Part shown: one piece after another, positions 1-8,684 of the stretch
How positions within the stretch are numbered: position 1 is the stretch's first letter
Layout: the number at the start of each line of letters is the position of its first letter
DNA from: Skermanella mucosa
GTDB lineage: Bacteria; Pseudomonadota; Alphaproteobacteria; Azospirillales; Azospirillaceae
DNA: 64,000 nucleotides
Assembly: GCF_016765655.2 (NCBI RefSeq)
Contig: NZ_CP086106.1
Location: 404,001-468,000 of the forward strand
Direction of reading: 5' to 3'
Program-made: the position numbers and the translations under genes
The notes under the pieces: model-generated
Told to the model about the DNA's origin: nothing
Database searches by the model: none
Seen by the model: the letters and a program-made list of their open reading frames with translations, nothing else

Positions 1-786
1 CTGAGGGGATATCTCGACCATCTCAGCGGGCTGGACGGCGGGACCGCGGTCCGCACGATCGCCCGGCGGCTGTCGGCGCTTCGGCAGTTCTACCGGTTCC
101 TGTGCTCGGAGGGGCTGCGCACCGACGATCCGGCGGCGACCATCGACAGCCCCAAGCAGGGCCGCCCGCTGCCCAAGATCCTGACCGAGGTCGAGGTCGA
201 GACGCTGCTGGCGGCGGCCCAGCGCCGCGGCGGCCCGGACGGCATCCGGCTGGTGGCGCTGCTGGAAGTGCTCTACGCCACCGGCCTGCGCGTGTCGGAA
301 CTGGTCGGGCTGCCGCTGACCGGCATCGCGCGGGACGCCCGCTGCCTGATCGTCAAGGGCAAGGGCGGCAAGGAGCGCATGGTGCCCCTGTCCGAGCCGG
401 CGCGCGAGGCGCTGTCCGCCTACATGCCGCTGCGCAAGGCCTTCATGGTGCCGGGGCGGGAGCAGCGCCAGGCCGGGTTCCTGTTCCCGTCCCGCACGTC
501 GGAGGACGGGCACCTGACCCGCCAGCGCTTCGCCCAGCTGCTCAAGGAACTGGCGATCGACGCCGGGATCGAGCCGCGCAAGGTCAGCCCCCACGTGCTT
601 CGCCACGCCTTCGCGACCCATCTGCTGGACCATGGCGCCGACCTGCGCAGCGTCCAGAAGATGCTGGGCCACGCAGACATCGCGACGACCCAGATCTATA
701 CCCATGTGGTCGGCGACCGCCTGAGGCGAGTCGTCAACGACCACCACCCCCTCGCGCGGCAAAAGAAACTCGCCGGCGCCGACTGA
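1..786 (+). CDS. xerD: Tyrosine recombinase XerD, 5' end missing
   Basis: Site-specific recombinase that, with XerC, resolves chromosome dimers at dif during division. The frame is open from base 1, so the N-terminus lies outside the window; 261 residues remain, against about 300 in the full family. The end of the SAM-like core-binding domain is followed by the catalytic domain with every expected signature: the first Arg in TGLRVSEL, the beta-hairpin Lys in GKGGKER, the [12 protein letters not shown] box, the second His in [12 protein letters not shown], and the nucleophilic Tyr of IYTHV. XerD is preferred over XerC from the overall sequence feel and the lack of division-gene neighbours; this choice is an inference. 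It is not linked to any integrase-borne element here. Confidence 0.93.
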   Translation: MRGYLDHLSGLDGGTAVRTIARRLSALRQFYRFLCSEGLRTDDPAATIDSPKQGRPLPKILTEVEVETLLAAAQRRGGPDGIRLVALLEVLYATGLRVSELVGLPLTGIARDARCLIVKGKGGKERMVPLSEPAREALSAYMPLRKAFMVPGREQRQAGFLFPSRTSEDGHLTRQRFAQLLKELAIDAGIEPRKVSPHVLRHAFATHLLDHGADLRSVQKMLGHADIATTQIYTHVVGDRLRRVVNDHHPLARQKKLAGAD

Positions 787-888
787 GCGTCCTTCGGGCG
801 ATTCGAACGATATCGACTGTTCTTTTCCGATCCTTTGGCGCTTTCGTTTGTTTGCTGTACGGACAGGGATGGAAACGAGGAAGACTCC

Positions 889-3003
889 ATGACCGGGAGG
901 GCGGAGCAGCGCCTGGAGAAGACCAACGCCCGCCTGCGATGTCTTTCGGAGGCGATGGAGCGGATCCAGTCGGCCGGGTCGCGCGACGCGGTCATGAGCT
1001 CGATCCGCGAGGCCGCCGGCCAGCTCTGCGGAGCCGATGGAGTGGCGGTCGTCCTTCGGGCCGGCGACCAGTGCCATTACGTAGACGAGCATGCCATCGG
1101 CCCGCTTTGGCGTGGGCAGCGGTTTCCGCTGGAGTCCTGCATCTCCGGGTGGTCCATGCTGAACGGGCGGACCGCCGTGGTCCCCGATGTCTACCGGGAC
1201 GACCGCGTTCCCGCAGAACCCTACCGCCCGACTTTCGTCAGGAGCCTGATCACCGTTCCGATCGGGCGGGATGACCCCGACTCGGCGGTCGGGGTCTACT
1301 GGTCCGAGGTCCGGACCCCGGACGCTGAGGAGGTCGCCGCGTTGGAGACCCTGGCCCGCGCGGCCGCGACGGCGCTTCGCGGGATCGGGCTGTTCCAGTC
1401 GCTCAGTGCCGCGAAGGACCAGGCCGAACGGTCCCACGCGCAGGCGCTGGCGGGGCTCGCCGAGCGGGAGAAGGCCGAAGCCGCGCTGCGCACCAGCGAG
1501 GCGCGCTTCCGCACCCTGAGCGAGGCGATTCCCCAGCTCGTCTGGACGGCGGTCGGCCAGGGAGACTGGACCTGGGCCAGCCGCCAGTGGATCGCCTTCA
1601 CCGGGCAGGACGGCGCCGACGCGCTCCATTGGGGATGGCTTGAACCTGTCCATCCGGACGACCGCCCGGCGACCCGTGCCGCCTGGAAGGCGGCGTCGCG
1701 GCAGGGCTTCCTGGACATCGACCATCGGCTCCGGCGGAACGACGGCGAATTCCGCTGGTTCCAGACCCGGGCCCTGCCGGTCCGCGGCGACGGCGGCGAT
1801 ATCGCCCAGTGGTGCGGCACCAGCACCGACGTGAGCGCCCTGAAGGAGGTCGAGGCCGCCATGCGGCAGGCGCGCGACGAGGCGGAGAGGGCCAACCGCG
1901 CCAAGTCGCATTTCCTGGCGACCGCCAGCCACGACCTTCGCCAGCCCGTGACGGCTGCGTGCCTCTACATGGACCTGCTGAACCGCCGCCTGACGGACCC
2001 GGACGCCAGGGCGCTGTCCGACATGGTGGAGCTGTCGCTGCACGGCCTGCGCGGCCTGCTCAACGGCCTGCTGGAGCTTGCCCGCCTGGAGGCCGGCGTC
2101 GTCCGGCCGGAGGTGTCGGCCTTCCCGCTGGACGCTCTCCTCCAGCGGCTCGCCGGCGAGTTCGCCGGGCAGGCCCGGGCGACCGGGCTGAGGTTCGAGG
2201 TCTCGGCGACGCCGGCCATGGTCCTGACCGACCGGATGCTGTTGGAGCTGATCCTGCGGAACCTGATCGGCAACGCGCTGAAATACACGGTTCGGGGCGG
2301 CATCCTGGTGGAAGCCGCCGACGAGGACGGCGACATCGTCAGGATCGACGTGCGCGATACCGGCCGGGGCATCCCGGCGGACCAGCTCGCCCGGATCTTC
2401 GACGATTATTACCAGGGCGGCGATCCGGCGGCCCTGACGGGGGGATTCGGCATCGGCCTCGCCACGGTCCGGCGGATCGCCGACATGCTCGGGCTGAGGA
2501 TCGGCGTGAGATCCAGGGTCTCGCACGGATCGACCTTTTCGGTCCGGGTGCCGCGGGCGGATGCGGCGTCGGTCCGGCCCGCGGCGGTCCCGGCCCCGGA
2601 AGCCGGGGAGCTGCGGCCGTGCTCCGTCCTGATGGCCGAGGACGATCCCATCATCGCCGCCGCCCTGCTCATGGAGATGCGGGAATGGGGCCTGGAGGTC
2701 ACCAGGGTCTCGGGCCTGGGCGAGCTTCGCGCCTGCATCGCCGGGCGCGGGTCGGCATTCGACCTGATCGTCTCGGATTACCGGCTCGGCGACGGCAGCG
2801 GTTTCGAGGCGGTCGCCGCGGTCCGGGAGAAATGGCCGATCCCGGCGATACTCCTGACCGGGGATACCGCGCCGGAGGTGCTCCGGCGGGCCGACCAGGA
2901 GGGTATCCGGCTGCTCCACAAGCCGCTCGCGGGGGCGGATCTCAAGCAGGCCATCGCCGGATTGCTGGATGCCGGGCCGCCGGGGGCGGTCAGCGCGGAG
3001 TGA
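889..3003 (+). CDS. Hybrid sensor histidine kinase (GAF-PAS-HisKA-HATPase-REC)
   Basis: Soluble two-component hybrid kinase of about 704 residues with no membrane segment, so it should sense a cytoplasmic or diffusible signal. Order: GAF (about 20-170), PAS (about 205-320, containing GWLEPVHPDDR), HisKA with the phospho-acceptor His348 in SHDLRQP, HATPase with NLIGNALKYT, DTGRGIP and GGFGIGLATV, and a C-terminal receiver with Asp630 in VSDYRLG and Lys in LHKPL. An in-frame ATG exists at 835, but ATG 889 has a GAGGA ribosome site seven bases upstream and is chosen. The receiver has no DNA-binding output, so it probably passes phosphate on or self-regulates. The 3' end overlaps the convergent nth-like gene by 14 bases. 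Signal and partner are unknown. Confidence 0.92.
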   Translation: MTGRAEQRLEKTNARLRCLSEAMERIQSAGSRDAVMSSIREAAGQLCGADGVAVVLRAGDQCHYVDEHAIGPLWRGQRFPLESCISGWSMLNGRTAVVPDVYRDDRVPAEPYRPTFVRSLITVPIGRDDPDSAVGVYWSEVRTPDAEEVAALETLARAAATALRGIGLFQSLSAAKDQAERSHAQALAGLAEREKAEAALRTSEARFRTLSEAIPQLVWTAVGQGDWTWASRQWIAFTGQDGADALHWGWLEPVHPDDRPATRAAWKAASRQGFLDIDHRLRRNDGEFRWFQTRALPVRGDGGDIAQWCGTSTDVSALKEVEAAMRQARDEAERANRAKSHFLATASHDLRQPVTAACLYMDLLNRRLTDPDARALSDMVELSLHGLRGLLNGLLELARLEAGVVRPEVSAFPLDALLQRLAGEFAGQARATGLRFEVSATPAMVLTDRMLLELILRNLIGNALKYTVRGGILVEAADEDGDIVRIDVRDTGRGIPADQLARIFDDYYQGGDPAALTGGFGIGLATVRRIADMLGLRIGVRSRVSHGSTFSVRVPRADAASVRPAAVPAPEAGELRPCSVLMAEDDPIIAAALLMEMREWGLEVTRVSGLGELRACIAGRGSAFDLIVSDYRLGDGSGFEAVAAVREKWPIPAILLTGDTAPEVLRRADQEGIRLLHKPLAGADLKQAIAGLLDAGPPGAVSAE

Positions 3004-3667
3004 CCACGCCGACCTGGCGGCACATGGACAGCAGCGGGCAGGCCGTGCATTTCGGGCGGGCCGCCGTGCAGACGAACTTGCCGAACGGAACCAGGCGCTC
3101 GTTGATCTCGATCCAGTAGCGTTCGGGCAGCTTCCTTTCCAGTTCCCGCATGGTGCGTTCCGGGGCCGTGGTCGCGACATAGCCCCAGCGGTTGGCGATG
3201 CGGTGGACATGGACGTCGACCGCCACCGCAGGGCGGCCGAAACCCACCGCGAGCGTCAGGGCCGCGATCTTGGGGCCGACGCCGCGGAACGCGGTCAGCG
3301 CCTCCAGGCTGCCGGGGACCTCGCCCCCATGTTCCCCGACGATCCGCCGGGCGATCTCCTTCAGGTCGCGGGCCTTGGGCTCTGGGAACGTGGCACCGTC
3401 GAGCAGGGCGGCGAGCCGGTCCTCGGGCAGGCGCACGAAGTCCTCCGGGGTGCGCGCCTCGGCGAACAGCCGCAGGCAGACCACCACCGTCGTCTCGTCG
3501 CGGGTGCGGGCGGAGATCAGGCTGCCGACGAGCTGCTCGAACGGCGTGCCGTAGCCCCGGTCGCGCAGGTCGAACATGGCAGCCTTGGGCAGGCCGGACA
3601 CCGCCCGGCGCAGCCGCTCGAACACCGCGTCGATATCGATCGGTTCCTTGTCGTCCCTGTCCGCCAT
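2990..3667 (-). CDS. nth: Endonuclease III family DNA glycosylase/AP lyase
   Basis: HhH-GPD base-excision repair enzyme of 225 residues that removes oxidised pyrimidines and cuts at abasic sites. The helix-hairpin-helix FRGVGPKIAALTL carries the catalytic Lys, and the catalytic Asp is in AVAVDVHVHRI. The C-terminal 4Fe-4S cluster loop is complete, with Cys spaced 6, 2 and 5 residues apart (CTAARPKCTACPLLSMC). This may be a second, Nth-like paralogue rather than the classical Nth, since the motif spacing matches but the flanking sequence is divergent. It is convergent with the hybrid kinase gene and overlaps its 3' end. Confidence 0.88.
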   Translation of the reverse strand: MADRDDKEPIDIDAVFERLRRAVSGLPKAAMFDLRDRGYGTPFEQLVGSLISARTRDETTVVVCLRLFAEARTPEDFVRLPEDRLAALLDGATFPEPKARDLKEIARRIVGEHGGEVPGSLEALTAFRGVGPKIAALTLAVGFGRPAVAVDVHVHRIANRWGYVATTAPERTMRELERKLPERYWIEINERLVPFGKFVCTAARPKCTACPLLSMCRQVGVVTPR

Positions 3668-3712
3668 GGAAGCCCAACCGCCCGGCGGGCGGCCGGGTTC
3701 CCCGCATCGGCG

Positions 3713-4882
3713 TCAGGCGTTGCCGGTCAGGTACTCCATCGCCGCCTGGACGCCGCCCCGCTCGACCGGCACGCCGTGGGTCACCAGGCCCATCTCGACG
3801 CCGGACAGGGTCGCGCACAGCATCAGGTCGTTGAAGGAGCCCAGGTGGCCGATGCGGAACACCTTGCCCTTCAGCCGGCCCAGCCCGTTGCCGAGCGACA
3901 TGTCGAACCGCTCCAGGATGGTTTGGCGCAGCGCGTCGGCATCGACCCCGTCGGGCACCATGACGGCGGTCAGTGAGCTGGAATATTCCCGCGCGTCCGC
4001 CGCCAGGACCTCCAGGCCCCAGGCGCGGACGGCCCGGCGGGTCGCCTCGGCATGGCGGTCGTGGCGGGCGAAGACGTTGTCCAGCCCTTCCTCCATAAGC
4101 ATGTCGATGGCGGCGTCCAGACCGAACAGCAGGTTGGTCGCGGGCGTGTAGGGGAAGTAGCCGGTCCCGTTGACGGAGATCATTGCCTCCCAGTCCCAGT
4201 AGGAGCGGGGCAGGCGGGCCGACTTGGCCGCCGCGCGGGCCTTGTCGCTGACGGCGTTGAAGCTGAGGCCGGGCGGCAGCATCAGCCCCTTCTGCGAGCC
4301 GCCGACCGTGACGTCCACGCCCCACTCGTCATGGCGGTAGTCGATCGAGCCCAGGGAGGAGATGGTGTCCACCAGGAACAGCGCCGGATGGCCGGCGCGG
4401 TCGATCGCGGCCCGGATCTCCGGGATGCGGCTGGCGACGCCGGTCGAGGTCTCGTTGTGGACGACGCAGACCGCCTTGATGGCATGTTCGCGGTCCTCGG
4501 CGAGCCGCGCCTCGATCGCGGCGGGGTCGGCGCCGTGGCGCCAGTCGCCGGGCAGGAACTCCGGTTCCAGCCCCAGGCGGGCCGCCAGTTCGCGCCACAG
4601 GCTGGCGAAATGCCCCGTCTCCGCCATCAGGACGCGGTCGCCGGGGGAGAGGGTATTGACCAGCGCCGCTTCCCAGGCGCCTGTTCCCGACGCGGGATAT
4701 ATGACCACCGGCGACGCCGTGCGGAAGATCCCCTTGATGCCGTCCAGCACCTTCGCGCCGAGCCGGCCGAAATCCGGCCCGCGATGGTCGATGGTCGGGT
4801 GGTCGATCGCCCGCAGGATGCGGTCCGGGACGTTGGTCGGGCCGGGGATCTGAAGGAAGTGACGTCCGCTGTGCGCCGGCAT
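3713..4882 (-). CDS. Serine-glyoxylate/alanine-glyoxylate type aminotransferase
   Basis: Fold-type I, class V PLP aminotransferase of 389 residues. The N-terminus contains HFLQIPGPTNVPDRIL, typical of serine-glyoxylate aminotransferase (SgaA), and the PLP Lys lies in VGGSQKGLMLPPG. The probable reaction is serine (or alanine) plus glyoxylate to hydroxypyruvate (or pyruvate) plus glycine. ATG 4882 is chosen over the upstream ATG at 4936 because AGAGGAG lies five bases before it and the family begins here. It is divergent from an FAD/Fe-S hydroxyacid dehydrogenase and shares an operator-like palindrome with it, which supports a role in glyoxylate or glycolate metabolism. The exact amino donor cannot be read from sequence. 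Confidence 0.85.
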   Translation of the reverse strand: MPAHSGRHFLQIPGPTNVPDRILRAIDHPTIDHRGPDFGRLGAKVLDGIKGIFRTASPVVIYPASGTGAWEAALVNTLSPGDRVLMAETGHFASLWRELAARLGLEPEFLPGDWRHGADPAAIEARLAEDREHAIKAVCVVHNETSTGVASRIPEIRAAIDRAGHPALFLVDTISSLGSIDYRHDEWGVDVTVGGSQKGLMLPPGLSFNAVSDKARAAAKSARLPRSYWDWEAMISVNGTGYFPYTPATNLLFGLDAAIDMLMEEGLDNVFARHDRHAEATRRAVRAWGLEVLAADAREYSSSLTAVMVPDGVDADALRQTILERFDMSLGNGLGRLKGKVFRIGHLGSFNDLMLCATLSGVEMGLVTHGVPVERGGVQAAMEYLTGNA

Positions 4883-4924
4883 GGCGGCTCCTCTCTTATG
4901 AATCGATGGTTTCCTCGCCTGCAA

Positions 4925-4953
4925 TGCATTATACATTGATAATTATGAATGCA
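4925..4953. promoter_or_regulatory. Palindromic operator and minus-strand -10 between aminotransferase and dehydrogenase
   Basis: Seen: TGCATT (4925-4930) and AATGCA (4948-4953) form an inverted repeat with a 17-base spacer. Inside it lies a second repeat, ATTAT (4928-4932) and ATAAT (4939-4943). On the minus strand a perfect TATAAT occupies 4933-4928, well placed to start the aminotransferase mRNA with a leader of about 40 bases. The palindrome also covers the ATG at 4945 of the plus-strand gene. The dehydrogenase is co-transcribed with a GntR/FCD regulator, a class that usually autoregulates, so this is the obvious candidate operator (inference). Confidence 0.5.
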
Positions 4954-7905
4954 AAATCAAAACGGGATCCAGCCCGCCGGGCCGGGGGAGAGAAGCTGGT
5001 GCGTGACACGGGACTTGCCAGGAGACTGCAGGGCGCGATCGAGGGCGAGGTGCTGTTCGGTGCCTTCGACCGGGGGCGCTATGCCACCGACGCGTCGATC
5101 TACCAGGTCCAGCCGATCGGGGTGGTGGTACCGCGCACGGTCGCGGACGTCGCGGCGACCCTGGAGATCGCCCGGGAGCAGGGCGTGCCGGTGCTGCCGC
5201 GCGGCGGCGGCACCTCCCAGAACGGCCAGACCGTCGGCGAGGCGCTGGTCGTCGATGTCAGCCGGCACCTGAACGCCATCGCGGAGTTCGACGCGGAGTC
5301 GCGCCGGGTGGCGGTGGAACCCGGCATCGTGCTGGACAGGCTCAATGGTTTCCTGCGGAAGAACGGCCTGTTCTTCCCGGTCGAGCCGTCCACCGCCAGC
5401 CGCTGCACGATCGGCGGCATGACGGGCAACAATTCCTGCGGCGCGCGCTCGCTCCGCTACGGCAAGATGGTCGACAACGTGCTGTCGATCGACGCGATCC
5501 TGCCCGACGGGGAAGCGATGCGCTTCGGCCCTGTGCCGGGCAACCCCGACGCCGCCGCCGGCTCGCCCGGGTTCCTGGACCTGGTGCGGCGGGTCCGCGC
5601 CGTGGCGGGGCGGGAGGCGGCGGAGGTCGAAGCCCGCTTCCCCAAGGTCCAGCGCCGGGTCGGCGGCTACAACCTGGACAGCGTGGTGCCGGGCGACGGC
5701 CTCGGCGGCAACAACATGGCCCACCTGCTGGTAGGGTCCGAAGGCACGCTGGCCTTCACCACGCGGGTCGAGCTGGAGGTCCAGCCGGTGCCGACGCACC
5801 GGGTGCTGGGCGTCTGCCATTTCCCGACCTTCCGCTCGGCGATGGTCGCGACCCGGCATCTGGTGGAACTGGGGCCGGTCGCGGTCGAGCTGGTGGACCG
5901 CAACATCATCGAGCTGGGCCGCGCGATCCCGCAGTTCAACGCGACGCTCGGCAGGTTCGTGCGCGGCGAGCCCGATTCGCTGCTGCTGGTCGAGTTCGCC
6001 GGCGCCGACCGGGACGCGCTGGTCCGCGAGCTGAAGCGGCTGGACCAGGCCATGGCCGACCTGGGTTTCCCCGACGCTGTGGTGGAGGTGGTCGACCCGG
6101 TGCAGCAGCGCTCGATCTGGGAGGTGCGCGAGGCCGGGCTGAACATCATGATGTCCATGAAGGGTGACGGCAAGCCGGTCTCCTTCATCGAGGACTGCGC
6201 GGTGCCGCTGGAGCATCTGGCCGACTATACCGATGAGCTGAACGAGGTCTTCGCCCGGCACGGCACGACCGGGACCTGGTACGCCCATGCCTCCGTCGGG
6301 TGCCTGCATGTCCGCCCGATCCTGAACCTGAAGGAGGCCGACGGCGCGCGCAGGATGCGGGCCATCGCGGAGGAGGCCTTCGCGCTGGTGCGGGCCTACA
6401 AGGGGTCCCATTCGGGCGAGCACGGCGACGGGATCTCCCGCTCGGAATTCCACGAGAGCATGTTCGGCACGCGGCTGGTCCGGGCCTTCGAAGAGATCAA
6501 GGACACCTTCGACCCGAAGGGAATGATGAACCCGGGCAAGATCGTCCGGGCGCCGCGCATGGACGACCGGACGCTGTTCCGCTACGGCCCGGATTACGCG
6601 CCCCAACCCCTGGAGCCGGCGCTGGACTGGTCCGAGTGGGGCGGCTGGTCGCGCGCGATCGAGATGTGCAACAACAACGGCACCTGCCGGAAGTCCAACC
6701 CCGGGGTGATGTGCCCGTCGTTCAGGGCAACCCGGGACGAAAAGCACGTGACGCGCGGGCGGGCCAACTCGCTGCGGCTGGCGCTGACCGGCCAGCTCGG
6801 GCCGGACGCCCTGGTCTCGGACGAGATGTACGAGACCATGGACCTGTGCGTGAGCTGCAAGGGCTGCAAGCGCGAATGCCCGACCGGCGTCGACATGGCG
6901 CGGATGAAGATCGAGTTCCTGCACCACTACCGCAAGCGCCACGGCCTGCGGCCGATGGACAGGCTGGTCGCGTTCCTGCCGCGCTACGCCGCCAAGGCGG
7001 CCCGGCTGGGCGGCATAGCCGGCCTGCGCGACCGGGTGCCGGCGCTGGCCCGGCTGAGCGAGCGGATGCTGGGCTTCAGCGCCCGGCGCAGCCTGCCGGC
7101 GTGGCGGCGCGACTGGTTCCGGGCTGACGAGACCGGGCGCAATCCCGGCGGGCCGGAGGTCGTGCTGCTGGCCGACACCTTCGACACCTATTTCGAGCCG
7201 GAGAACCTGCGGGCGGCGCGGGCCGTGCTGGAGGCCGGCGGCTACCGGGTGCGCACCGCGCGTGCCGGCGGAGAGAGCCGGCCTCTGTGCTGCGGGCGGA
7301 CCTTCCTGGCCTCAGGGCTGGTTGAGGAGGCGCGGGCCGAGGCCCGGCGCACGGTCGCGGCGCTGGCCCCCTTCGTGGCGCGCGGCGTCCCGGTGATCGG
7401 GCTGGAGCCGAGCTGCCTGCTGACGCTCCGCGACGAGTTCAAGGCGCTGCTGCCGGGGGAGGATACCGACGCGCTGGCCGGACAGGCGCTGCTTCTGGAG
7501 GAGTTCCTGGCGCGGGAGGACGCGGCGGGCCGGCTGAAGCTGCCGCTGAAACCCTTGGCGGAGAAGCGCGCGCTGGTCCACGGCCACTGCCACCAGAAGG
7601 CTTTCGGTGCCATGGGCTCTGTCGAGAAGGCCCTGCGGCTGGTGCCGGGGCTGGAGGTCGAGGTCATCGACAGCGGCTGTTGCGGCATGGCGGGGGCTTT
7701 CGGCTTCGACGCGAAGCATTATGATGTGTCCATGAAGATGGCCGAGCTTTCCCTCCTGCCGGCGGTCCGGGCGGCCGACGCGGAGACCCTGATCGTCGCC
7801 GACGGCACCAGCTGCCGTCACCAGATCCACGACGGCGCCCGGCGCTCCGCGATCCATGTCGCGCGGGTGCTCGAACGGGCGCTTGGGCAGGAGGCACGGG
7901 CATGA
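4945..7905 (+). CDS. FAD-binding and Fe-S D-2-hydroxyacid dehydrogenase (GlcD-GlcF fusion type)
   Basis: 986-residue fusion of an FAD oxidase and an iron-sulfur electron-transfer module, likely oxidising a D-2-hydroxy acid (D-lactate, glycolate or D-2-hydroxyglutarate class) and feeding electrons to the respiratory chain. The FAD_binding_4 domain (about 45-190) includes VLPRGGGTSQNGQ and TGNNSCGARS, followed by the FAD-oxidase C domain. The Fe-S part has Cys575 (CNNNGTC) and the classical C635-x2-C638-x2-C641-x3-C645 motif, then a CCG domain with Cys912-Cys913 in SGCCGMAGAFGFD. ATG 4945 is preferred to the upstream 4906 start, which would run into the divergent promoter. It overlaps the GntR gene by four bases (ATGA). 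Substrate is not determined; the neighbouring aminotransferase suggests glycolate/glyoxylate. Confidence 0.88.
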   Translation: MNAKSKRDPARRAGGEKLVRDTGLARRLQGAIEGEVLFGAFDRGRYATDASIYQVQPIGVVVPRTVADVAATLEIAREQGVPVLPRGGGTSQNGQTVGEALVVDVSRHLNAIAEFDAESRRVAVEPGIVLDRLNGFLRKNGLFFPVEPSTASRCTIGGMTGNNSCGARSLRYGKMVDNVLSIDAILPDGEAMRFGPVPGNPDAAAGSPGFLDLVRRVRAVAGREAAEVEARFPKVQRRVGGYNLDSVVPGDGLGGNNMAHLLVGSEGTLAFTTRVELEVQPVPTHRVLGVCHFPTFRSAMVATRHLVELGPVAVELVDRNIIELGRAIPQFNATLGRFVRGEPDSLLLVEFAGADRDALVRELKRLDQAMADLGFPDAVVEVVDPVQQRSIWEVREAGLNIMMSMKGDGKPVSFIEDCAVPLEHLADYTDELNEVFARHGTTGTWYAHASVGCLHVRPILNLKEADGARRMRAIAEEAFALVRAYKGSHSGEHGDGISRSEFHESMFGTRLVRAFEEIKDTFDPKGMMNPGKIVRAPRMDDRTLFRYGPDYAPQPLEPALDWSEWGGWSRAIEMCNNNGTCRKSNPGVMCPSFRATRDEKHVTRGRANSLRLALTGQLGPDALVSDEMYETMDLCVSCKGCKRECPTGVDMARMKIEFLHHYRKRHGLRPMDRLVAFLPRYAAKAARLGGIAGLRDRVPALARLSERMLGFSARRSLPAWRRDWFRADETGRNPGGPEVVLLADTFDTYFEPENLRAARAVLEAGGYRVRTARAGGESRPLCCGRTFLASGLVEEARAEARRTVAALAPFVARGVPVIGLEPSCLLTLRDEFKALLPGEDTDALAGQALLLEEFLAREDAAGRLKLPLKPLAEKRALVHGHCHQKAFGAMGSVEKALRLVPGLEVEVIDSGCCGMAGAFGFDAKHYDVSMKMAELSLLPAVRAADAETLIVADGTSCRHQIHDGARRSAIHVARVLERALGQEARA

Positions 7906-8576
7906 CCGACGCGCTTATGGAACCGGCCGGCCGGATCGCGCGGCGCTCGCTCCACGACGAGGTGGTCGAGCGGGTGCGCGGGCTGGTGCTGGAGGGCGAG
8001 CTGGCGCCGGGCAGCCGGGTGCCGGAAAAGCAGCTGTGCGAGCAGTTCGGCATCTCGCGCACGCCGCTGCGCGAGGCGCTGAAGGTGCTGGCCTCCGAAG
8101 GGCTGCTGGAGTTGCTGCCCAACCGCGGCGCCGTGGTGACCAAGCTGACCGCCCGCGACGTGGACGAGATGTTCGAGGTGATGGGCGCGCTGGAGGCGCT
8201 GTCAGGCGAACTGGCCTGCGCCCGGATCGGCGACGCCGGCATATCCTCGATCCGCGCCCTCCACGAGCGCATGGTCGAGCATTACCGGCGGGGCGAGCTG
8301 CCGGATTATTTCCGGCTGAACCAGCGCATCCACGAAGGCATCATGGACGCCTCCGGCAATGCCACGCTGCGCACCCTTTACGACGGCCTCGCCACCCGCA
8401 TCCGCCGCGCCCGCTACATGGCGAACATGTCGGACGCCCGGTGGAAGCAGGCGGTGGACGAGCACGAGGAGATCCTGGCGCTCCTGGAGCGCCGCGACGG
8501 CGTCGGGCTGGGAGCGGCGCTGCGGCGGCACCTGAGCAACAAATGCGAGGTCGTGAAGGCGGCGTTCACGGATTAG
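7902..8576 (+). CDS. GntR family regulator with FCD domain
   Basis: 224-residue transcription factor. The N-terminal winged helix-turn-helix (about residues 20-80) contains PEKQLCEQFGISRTPLREAL, and the rest is an all-helical FCD (FadR C-terminal) ligand-binding domain with the His-bearing segments LNQRIHEGIMDASGN and EHEEIL. FCD regulators sense organic acids. The start overlaps the dehydrogenase stop (ATGA), so the two are translationally coupled and this is almost certainly the local regulator of the hydroxyacid/glyoxylate genes. A strong terminator follows at 8625. Confidence 0.92.
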   Translation: MTDALMEPAGRIARRSLHDEVVERVRGLVLEGELAPGSRVPEKQLCEQFGISRTPLREALKVLASEGLLELLPNRGAVVTKLTARDVDEMFEVMGALEALSGELACARIGDAGISSIRALHERMVEHYRRGELPDYFRLNQRIHEGIMDASGNATLRTLYDGLATRIRRARYMANMSDARWKQAVDEHEEILALLERRDGVGLGAALRRHLSNKCEVVKAAFTD

Positions 8577-8598
8577 GATCACAGAGGGAATATCCCTG

Positions 8599-8620
8599 TC
8601 CATCCGCGTTCATCTGTGGA
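8599..8620. repeat. Half copy of an intergenic repeat (ttcatctgtgg type)
   Basis: The 22 bases here, read on the minus strand, match the arm of the inverted repeat at 54249-54329 at 19 of 22 positions (core CCACAGATGAACG, then GATGG). Both copies lie between genes, just after the end of a coding region. This looks like a dispersed short intergenic element; only two places in the window carry it. Confidence 0.55.
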
Positions 8621-8624
8621 CTAT

Positions 8625-8668
8625 GGAACGAGAAAAGCCGCCCCTCGCAGGGCGGCTTTTCTCGTTCC
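8625..8668. terminator. Bidirectional hairpin terminator
   Basis: A perfect 19-base inverted repeat (8625-8643 and 8650-8668) with a six-base loop CTCGCA. The stem has a GC-rich tip and an A-run on one side with a T-run on the other (AAAAGCCGCCC/GGGCGGCTTTT), so it can end transcription from both the GntR gene and the convergent secretion adaptor gene that stops at 8685. Confidence 0.88.
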
Positions 8669-8684
8669 CATATGCCGTCGCCCG

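Noticed and set aside
1-786. xerD as part of an integrated element
   Set aside because: No attachment site, integrase partner genes or base-composition shift were seen around it; it fits the housekeeping recombinase.
4957-6942. A 661-codon minus-strand frame under the hydroxyacid dehydrogenase
   Set aside because: It has no family motif and mirrors the codon bias of the real plus-strand gene.
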